Below, piece by piece: positions 1 through 4,605 of a DNA stretch of 5,013 nucleotides. Position 1 is the stretch's first letter, and the number at the start of each line of letters is the position of its first letter. The DNA is from an uncultured Actinomycetes bacterium (GTDB lineage: Bacteria > Actinomycetota > Acidimicrobiia > Acidimicrobiales > RAAP-2): the NCBI GenBank assembly GCA_903893955.1, contig CAITOG010000102.1, forward strand, positions 1 through 5,013. Direction: 5' to 3'. The notes under the pieces were generated by a model. The model was not told the origin of the DNA, made no database searches, and saw only the letters and a list, made by a program, of their open reading frames with translations. Both the position numbers and the translations under genes were made by a program.

Positions 1-331
1 CCTGCACCGCATCGAGATGATCTACGAGCCGGACCCGATGAAGGGCATCCCGGCGCTGACCTGGCGCATCCCCGAAGGTGCCGACTACGGGTTCACCCTC
101 TACGACCTCGCCGACCGACTCCGCACGCATGGCTGGCTGGTCCCGGCGTACCCGCTGACCGGCGAGCTCTCAGAGACCACCGTGCAGCGGATCCTCGTTC
201 GGCGAGACCTCTCGAGAGACTTGGCCGAGAACCTCCTCACCGACATGGCCGCTGCCGTCGAGCACCTCATCAAGCACCCGATGACTGCCCACATGACCAA
301 GGAGGAGTCAGGGAGCTTCAGCCACCTCTGA
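1..331 (+). CDS. gad: Glutamate decarboxylase, C-terminal part (5' end outside window)
   Basis: This is the last 109 residues of a PLP-dependent (fold type I, group II) glutamate decarboxylase, a cytoplasmic enzyme that converts L-glutamate to GABA and CO2 while consuming a proton, often for acid resistance. The reading frame is open from base 2 and ends at TGA 329-331. The visible part is the small C-terminal subdomain. The block Y-G-F-T-L-Y-D-L-A-D-R-L-R followed by G-W-L-V-P-A-Y matches the conserved C-terminal region of the family, as does V-Q-R-I-L-V-R. The tail E-E-S-G-S-F-S-H-L resembles the actinobacterial ending (…GxFxH) and the E. coli GadB ending NSFKHT. The PLP-lysine motif lies upstream of the window and cannot be checked. 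The gene is convergent with the ECF operon and overlaps the S-component gene by 24 bases. No functional link to B12 transport is apparent. Confidence 0.93.
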   Translation, partial: LHRIEMIYEPDPMKGIPALTWRIPEGADYGFTLYDLADRLRTHGWLVPAYPLTGELSETTVQRILVRRDLSRDLAENLLTDMAAAVEHLIKHPMTAHMTKEESGSFSHL

Positions 332-1126
332 GAGCACCTCTGTGCTCGGACCGAGCCGGGTGCGCGCCGCTGCTCGACGCAGCGCCACGAGCACCGGCGC
401 GCCGACGAGCAGGATGAGGGTGGCGTTCAGCACCGCTCGGGGCAGGTCAAAGCCGAGCGAGGTGGCGAGGTCGAAGGCGATGAAATGACGCAGGTTGGTC
501 GCCAGCCCGGCGCCAGCCACGTACGAGATCGAGGTCGACCCGCCGACGCCGAACGGCCAGAACCACAGGTTCATCACCGTCCCGTAGAGAATGCACGCGA
601 CGCCTGTGTAGCCAGCAAGCACCCAGCGCTCAGCGCGGCCGGTCCCTGCAGGCAACATCCCCGCGCCAGCGCCCACCCACCCGGCCGCGAGCATCTGGAA
701 CGGCAACCACGGACCGACGCCGCCGGTGGCGATGCCCGAGACGAGGATGGTCAAGCCGCCGAGTGCGAAGCCGAAGCCCGGGCCGTAGACCCGGCCAGCG
801 AGCACGAGGAGGAAGAAGAGCGGCTCTAAGCCCGCGACCCCTGGGCTCGGAATCCGAAGCGCGGTCCCACAGGCTGCCAAGATGCCGAGCACTGCAATGC
901 CACGAGCGTCGATGCGCCCTCTCGACACCTCGACCGCCAGCAGCACGAGGAGCAGCGGTGCGATCACGAGCAGGAGGATCGGTGCGTCGTGGTGGTGCGC
1001 ACTGTCCACCGTGCCGGTGGCTGAGACGAGGAACGGCCACAGGAAGGCCATCGCACCGAGGATCGAGGTCGAGACGAGCAGGATCCTGCCCGGCGTGCTC
1101 AACAGTCGCTGCCGAGCCCCGTTCAT
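308..1126 (-). CDS. cbrT: ECF transporter S component, CbrT-like (predicted cobalamin-binding membrane subunit)
   Basis: This 272-residue integral membrane protein is predicted to be the substrate-binding S subunit of an energy-coupling factor importer. Start: the ATG at 1126-1124 overlaps the TGA of the upstream ATPase gene (ATGA) and has GAGGGAG four bases upstream. An in-frame start 15 codons further upstream is possible but would lie deep in the ATPase gene. Hydrophobic segments lie at about residues 15-36, 48-66, 75-90, 98-134 (probably two), 139-158, 168-190 and 231-250. Recognisable family blocks are G-V-A-G-L-E-P (96-102), A-G-R-V-Y-G-P-G-F-G-F (110-120), G-V-G-P-W-L-P-F-Q-M-L (136-146) and M-N-L-W-F-W-P-F (185-192). 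I recall these from the actinobacterial 'ECF transporter S component' next to prenyltransferase-repeat genes, and the G-P-W-x-P-x-Q-M block from CbrT. The TM1-TM2 loop holds D-S-A-H-H-H-D (41-47). It is the last gene of the operon. S-component family is fairly sure; cobalamin as substrate is inferred from context and family resemblance. Confidence 0.82.
   Translation of the reverse strand: MNGARQRLLSTPGRILLVSTSILGAMAFLWPFLVSATGTVDSAHHHDAPILLLVIAPLLLVLLAVEVSRGRIDARGIAVLGILAACGTALRIPSPGVAGLEPLFFLLVLAGRVYGPGFGFALGGLTILVSGIATGGVGPWLPFQMLAAGWVGAGAGMLPAGTGRAERWVLAGYTGVACILYGTVMNLWFWPFGVGGSTSISYVAGAGLATNLRHFIAFDLATSLGFDLPRAVLNATLILLVGAPVLVALRRAAARTRLGPSTEVLSEVAEAP
332..347. terminator. 6-bp perfect hairpin just after the decarboxylase stop, terminator-like
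   Basis: GAGCAC (332-337), loop CTCT and GTGCTC (342-347) form a perfect 6-bp stem with a 4-base loop. It begins at the base after the TGA of the glutamate decarboxylase gene. There is no T-tract on either strand, so it is not a classic intrinsic terminator. It also lies inside the 3' coding end of the minus-strand S-component gene. It could stop or stabilise the 3' end of the + strand transcript, or work in both directions, but it could also be chance in GC-rich coding DNA. Confidence 0.3.
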
Positions 1127-2724
1127 CGGACTCCCTCGAGTGCGCCCGCGACCTCGGCGACCGTCAGCCATGGCAGCGGGCTGAGCACCTTGGCTACCTG
1201 CGGGGCGAAGGCTGGCGTGTGGCAGACGACATCTCGGGCCGGGCCATGCGCGATGACCTCGCCCTGCGCGAGGACGACGGCGTGATCAGCCACCTGGGCG
1301 ACGAGCTCGACGTCGTGCGTTGCCATCACGATGGCCACCCCTTCGTCTCGCAGCTCGGCGAGGACCGCCACGAGCGCACGCTTCGCCTCGTAGTCGAGGC
1401 CACGGGTGGGCTCGTCCAAGAGGACCATCCGTGGCGCGGGCGCCAAGACGATGCCGAGGGCCAGCGCCAGGCGCTGTCCCTCAGAGAGGTCACGGGGATG
1501 GCGGGCCGGATCGAGCTCGCCGGTCAGCCTGGCTACCGACGCGCTCGTCGTCCCAGGTGCCAGGTGGTGCTCCTCGTCAGCAGTGGCGCACTCCTGATCG
1601 ACCCGCTGGCAGTAGAGGAGGAGTGAGGCGTCCTGCGGCACGAAGCCGACCCGCCGGATCCGCTCCTTGGCCGAGAGGGTGGTCGGTGGCGTGCCCTGGA
1701 CCGTGGCGGCACCGCATGAGGGCTGGTTGATGCCAGCCAGGCAGCCGAGCAAGGTCGACTTGCCCGAGCCGTTGCGTCCCATCACCGCCGTGATGGTGCC
1801 AGCCCGCACCTCGAGGTCGACCCCATCGAGCGCCAACGTGCTCCCGTACGAGGCGCAGAGCCCATCCGCGATCGCTACCACCTCGGTGCCACCGACCAGC
1901 GTCGCGGGCACCGGTTCGTGGTCGAGAGCAGCTCGCATCGCACCAGCTCGACGCCTCGCGTCGCGGACGGTCACCGGCAGCGGCGACCAGCCAGCGAGCC
2001 GGCCGAGGTCGATGATCGGTGGTGCCAGCGATGACGAGGCCATCACGACACCCGGCTCCCCCACCTCGACGGTGCCGGCGCCATCGAGCAGCACCACCCG
2101 ATCGGCGAAGGGGAGCACCCGCGCGAGGCGGTGCTCGGCGAGCACCACGGTCAGACCGACGTCGTGGACGAGCCGAGTCAGGCTCGCCAGCACTTCCTCG
2201 GCGGCACCTGGGTCGAGGGCTGAGGTCGGCTCGTCCAAGACGAGGATCCCCGGTGACGCTGCCAGGACGGCGGCGATGGCCACCCGCTGGCGCTGCCCTC
2301 CCGACAAGGTGGCCAGCTGCCGGTCACGAAGCTCATGGAGGCTCATCAGGTCGAGTGCGTCCTCGACCCGCCGTCGCATCACCGACGGCTCGATGCCAAG
2401 GTTCTCCATGGCATAGGCGATCTCATCCTCGACCCGGTCGGTGACGAAGGTGGCCGCGGGGTCCTGTCCGACGTAGCCGACCGTGCTCGCCAGCTCGGTG
2501 GGCGGCGTGTCTCGGATCGAGCGACCATCGACGACCACGTCGCCGAGCATCTCGCCGCCCGAGAAGTGGGGCACGAGGCCGTCGATCATCTTGAGCAGCG
2601 TGGTCTTGCCTGACCCGGTCGGCCCCACCACCACCACGAGCTCACCCTCGGCCACCTCGAGGTTGAGATGACGAAGGATCCAAGTGGCGTCGTAGCGGAA
2701 GGAGACCGACTCGAAGCGGATCAT
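1123..2724 (-). CDS. Fused double ABC ATPase of an ECF transporter (EcfA-EcfA')
   Basis: This 533-residue cytoplasmic protein carries two complete ABC nucleotide-binding domains and should power the ECF importer by ATP hydrolysis. Domain 1 (about 1-225): Walker A G-P-T-G-S-G-K-T (34-41), Q-loop Q87, signature L-S-G-G-Q (140-144), Walker B L-V-L-D-E-P with E165, switch H198. Domain 2 (about 281-500): Walker A G-R-N-G-S-G-K-S-T (316-324), Q-loop Q364, signature L-S-E-G-Q (413-417), Walker B V-L-L-D-E-P with E438, switch H470. The block V-E-D-E-I-A-Y-A-M-E-N-L-G (98-110) is typical of EcfA. The second domain departs from consensus at the third signature residue (Glu for Gly), which I recall as usual for this actinobacterial subfamily, so both sites may be active. 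Most ECF systems use two separate ATPase genes; a fused version is known but less common. The ATG at 2724 overlaps the TGA of the upstream ecfT-like gene (ATGA) and follows a GAGGTGG-type RBS. The frame stays open far upstream, but that part is antisense-like, non-homologous sequence under the ecfT-like gene. Confidence 0.93.
   Translation of the reverse strand: MIRFESVSFRYDATWILRHLNLEVAEGELVVVVGPTGSGKTTLLKMIDGLVPHFSGGEMLGDVVVDGRSIRDTPPTELASTVGYVGQDPAATFVTDRVEDEIAYAMENLGIEPSVMRRRVEDALDLMSLHELRDRQLATLSGGQRQRVAIAAVLAASPGILVLDEPTSALDPGAAEEVLASLTRLVHDVGLTVVLAEHRLARVLPFADRVVLLDGAGTVEVGEPGVVMASSSLAPPIIDLGRLAGWSPLPVTVRDARRRAGAMRAALDHEPVPATLVGGTEVVAIADGLCASYGSTLALDGVDLEVRAGTITAVMGRNGSGKSTLLGCLAGINQPSCGAATVQGTPPTTLSAKERIRRVGFVPQDASLLLYCQRVDQECATADEEHHLAPGTTSASVARLTGELDPARHPRDLSEGQRLALALGIVLAPAPRMVLLDEPTRGLDYEAKRALVAVLAELRDEGVAIVMATHDVELVAQVADHAVVLAQGEVIAHGPARDVVCHTPAFAPQVAKVLSPLPWLTVAEVAGALEGVR
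1131..1137 (-). promoter_or_regulatory. Ribosome binding site that fixes the S-component start
   Basis: On the minus strand GAGGGAG ends four bases before the ATG at 1126. It lies inside the last codons of the ATPase gene. Together with the ATGA stop/start overlap it favours the 272-residue form of the S component over a form starting at 1171. Confidence 0.7.
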
Positions 2725-3827
2725 GCCCCCACCTCGACGAGCGCTCGTGTCGACCCACGAGGCGAGGGCCGGAGGGCCACCGGGATCGGGACGAGGCCGA
2801 CCACGATGGCCAACAGTGCCAGCGGCGTCACCGCAGGCCAGCTGAGCGGCCATGGCGACCAGGTGACCGACGCTGGATCGAGGATTCCAGCCACCGCCAT
2901 GAGCGCCGCTGTGGCCCAGCCGCTCAGGGCGCACACGGTCGATCGCCAGCCGAAGGGGGCTGGTCGATACCTCGTGCGCACCGCTCGACGCCCGCTCAAG
3001 AGCACGCCACCAGCCGCAGCCACCACTCCCAGGACGGCCAGCCACGCTGCCCCTGGAATCACGTCCGAGCCAGCCAAGATCCCGTAGCCACCGGCCAGGA
3101 CCAGGAGCGAGCCGACAATAGCCAGCGCCACCGCGCCTCGGTCTCGGGCCCGCGAGCGCACCACGGGGCGACGGCCGAACCCTCTCGCCCCCATGGAGGC
3201 GGCGAGCTGCACCGATCGCTCGAGCGCGTCCTCGAGCACCGGGACCGCAATGCCCCGCATGCCCGCGATGCCAGTCGTCGGTCGGCCTCGAAGCATCCTC
3301 GCCTGACGGACCCGGCGCACCGATGCCAGGACCTCGGGGGCAAAGCAGAGGGCCACCGTCACAGCCACCGCGATCTCGTGAAGCACGCCGGGCAGCGATC
3401 GGAGCACCTCTCTGGGACTGGCCAGCGAGTTTGCTGCCCCGAAGGCGAGCAGCACGACCGCCAGGCGGAGACCACCGCTCAATGCGGAAAGGAGCCCCTC
3501 GACGGTGACCGGGCCGCCGATGCTCACTCCCTCTGCCCATGAAGGCATCGGCAGCGAAGGAAGCGAGACGAGCACGTGGCCGGGCACCCGCTGGCCGAAG
3601 ATCACCTGGAGCACGACCCGAAGGACGATGATGATTGCTGCCACGCGGGCGAAGGTGCCGAGCGGGCTCGGGCCGCCGGTTCGATCGGCCAGCGCAAGTG
3701 TGACCACACAGATCACTCCTGCGAGCAAGAGGAGCAGGAGCGGATTGGATGTCCGGAGCGCCGCGATGGCGAGCCCGGCGGACCAGAGCCACCAGGCCAC
3801 CGCGTGCGGACGATGCTCTCGGTTCAC
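2721..3827 (-). CDS. ecfT: ECF transporter T component (EcfT/CbiQ family) with long C-terminal extension
   Basis: This 368-residue membrane protein is predicted to couple ATP hydrolysis by the double ATPase to movement of the S component. Both diagnostic Ala-Arg-Gly coupling motifs are present: A-R-M-L-R-G (176-181) and M-G-A-R-G-F-G (212-218), in the cytoplasmic helical region that docks on the ATPases. Hydrophobic segments lie at about 9-25, 27-46, 60-78, 119-134 and 150-166 before the motifs, and at 232-253, 258-278, 297-315 and 333-352 after them. A typical EcfT is roughly 250-270 residues with one membrane helix after the motifs. The extra ~110 residues here add about three further hydrophobic segments. 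The start is GTG 3827-3825, overlapping the TGA of the upstream gene as GTGA, with GGAG six bases upstream. That GGAG lies in a strong hairpin, so expression probably depends on translation of the upstream gene. The stop overlaps the ATPase start. Family call is secure; the role of the extension is unknown. Confidence 0.93.
   Translation of the reverse strand: MNREHRPHAVAWWLWSAGLAIAALRTSNPLLLLLLAGVICVVTLALADRTGGPSPLGTFARVAAIIIVLRVVLQVIFGQRVPGHVLVSLPSLPMPSWAEGVSIGGPVTVEGLLSALSGGLRLAVVLLAFGAANSLASPREVLRSLPGVLHEIAVAVTVALCFAPEVLASVRRVRQARMLRGRPTTGIAGMRGIAVPVLEDALERSVQLAASMGARGFGRRPVVRSRARDRGAVALAIVGSLLVLAGGYGILAGSDVIPGAAWLAVLGVVAAAGGVLLSGRRAVRTRYRPAPFGWRSTVCALSGWATAALMAVAGILDPASVTWSPWPLSWPAVTPLALLAIVVGLVPIPVALRPSPRGSTRALVEVGA
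2731..2753 (-). promoter_or_regulatory. RBS of the ATPase gene with an abutting inverted repeat
   Basis: On the minus strand GAGGT (2735-2731) precedes the ATG by six bases. Just upstream lie TCGAC (2753-2749) and GTCGA (2738-2734), which can pair around an inner GA/TC pairing with a two-base bulge. The core ACGAGCGCTCGT (2737-2748) is a perfect 12-bp palindrome. The 3' arm covers the first two bases of the RBS. Because this is also coding sequence for the end of the ecfT-like gene, the structure may be incidental. Confidence 0.35.
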
Positions 3828-4597
3828 GCCCTGCTCCGACGGCGGAGCACGAGCGCAACGACCCCGAGCACTGCCAAGAGGCCCACAGCGGCGACCGTGA
3901 CCATGGCGCTCGCGCTCGCTGGACTCGAGGAGTGCTCGTGTGCCGCCGCTGTTCGTGCCGCAGCCTCATGGACCACCGAGGGCGTCGTGGTCGAGGTGGG
4001 CGGCAACGGCTGCGAGGTGGTGGTCGAGCTCGCTGTCGCCGAGATCGGGACTGGGGTGGCCTCGGTCGTGGTCGTCACCGCTGGCAACGTGGTCGACGTG
4101 GTCTCGGTCGAGCTCGGGCACAGCGCCGCAGGACCCGAGGGTCCTGGTGGCACCTGGTCGCTCGGGTTCCCTCTGCCATCGCGCTCGAACCGCCAGCCCT
4201 CGGCGGTCCCCGGTGATGCGGTGCGCTCCGCAGGGCCGTCGGAGGCGTAGCTCCACCCCTCTGCGCCACCGTGGAAGTAAGCCCAGTAGCTGTAACCAGA
4301 TGAGGTGGGGACCCCGCACCCGGTCGACGGGTAGCCGGCGATGCTGCAGAGCAGACCGCTCGAGGAGTAGGTGCTCTGCCGGAGCTTTGCCGTCGTGAGA
4401 GCGTCTGCGAGCGCCTGGGCATCGGTCGCCCCCGATGGTTCCTTGACGCACAGCGTGAAGGAGGCGGGCAGACCCTCGCCGGCGCCGAAGTCCACCACCA
4501 CCGCGATCGTCCGCTCGCCCGCGGCCAGGGCAGGGGCTGCGCCGGGCACAGCGCCGAGCAGCGCAGCGGCCAGGATGAGGAGCGAAAAGCGACGCAC
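3824..4597 (-). CDS. Exported, membrane-anchored DUF4430 / transcobalamin-beta-like protein (SCO2322-like)
   Basis: This 257-residue protein looks like a surface ligand-binding protein. It has a signal peptide (about 1-26: Arg-Arg, hydrophobic core, cleavage near A-L-A-A), a globular domain (about 28-160), a Ser/Thr/Pro-rich stalk (about 162-230, with several T-T-T runs), a transmembrane segment (about 231-251) and a basic R-R-R-S-R-A tail. The globular part follows the DUF4430 pattern: a beta strand I-A-V-V-V-D-F-G (31-38), a D-A-x-A-L-A-D-A-L helix (59-67), L-L-C-S-I-A-G-Y-P (82-90), then Y-S-Y-W-A-Y-F-H-G-G (102-111) and W-S-Y-A-S-D-G-P (115-122). DUF4430 is related to the C-terminal beta domain of transcobalamin and intrinsic factor, which closes over the corrinoid. 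Cys50, Cys84, Cys94 and Cys160 could form two disulfides. Start GTG 4597 is the most upstream usable start; its RBS is poor (a G-run about 11 bases away), so coupling to the upstream gene, which ends eight bases earlier, is likely. Fold family and topology are well supported; corrinoid binding is inference. Confidence 0.8.
   Translation of the reverse strand: MRRFSLLILAAALLGAVPGAAPALAAGERTIAVVVDFGAGEGLPASFTLCVKEPSGATDAQALADALTTAKLRQSTYSSSGLLCSIAGYPSTGCGVPTSSGYSYWAYFHGGAEGWSYASDGPAERTASPGTAEGWRFERDGRGNPSDQVPPGPSGPAALCPSSTETTSTTLPAVTTTTEATPVPISATASSTTTSQPLPPTSTTTPSVVHEAAARTAAAHEHSSSPASASAMVTVAAVGLLAVLGVVALVLRRRSRA
3832..3849 (-). promoter_or_regulatory. Hairpin sequestering the Shine-Dalgarno of the ecfT-like gene
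   Basis: In the minus-strand mRNA, TGCTCCG, loop CCGT and CGGAGCA form a perfect 7-bp, GC-rich stem. The 3' arm contains GGAG, which lies six bases before the GTG start and is the only good RBS there. The hairpin sits within the last eight codons of the upstream gene, so ribosomes finishing that gene would melt it. This is the usual layout for translational coupling. The arms are visible directly; the regulatory role is inferred. Confidence 0.55.
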
Positions 4598-4605
4598 TGT
4601 GCTCG

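Noticed and set aside
1111..1145. Possible hairpin over the S-component RBS (ACTC...GAGT)
   Set aside because: Only four pairs can form and they do not extend, so it is too weak to claim as regulatory.
763..1626. Long open frame on the + strand antisense to the S-component and ATPase genes
   Set aside because: Composition is Arg/Ala/Ser-rich and shows no known motif; it is a GC-rich antisense shadow of two clear genes.
1667..2416. 249-codon + strand open frame opposite the double ATPase
   Set aside because: Ser/Arg/Thr-rich with no domain, and it mirrors the codon pattern of the ATPase gene on the other strand.
2725..3969. 415-codon upstream extension of the ATPase reading frame on the minus strand
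   Set aside because: The extension is Arg/Pro/Gly-rich with no recognisable domain, lies fully under the ecfT-like gene in another frame, and homology begins exactly at the ATG at 2724, which has an RBS and an ATGA overlap.
3576..4250. + strand open frame with a Val/Gly/Glu-rich stretch opposite the Ser/Thr stalk region
   Set aside because: The repeated V-V-V and V-E-V runs are the antisense reading of the Thr/Ser/Pro stalk codons; no signal, domain or good start supports it.
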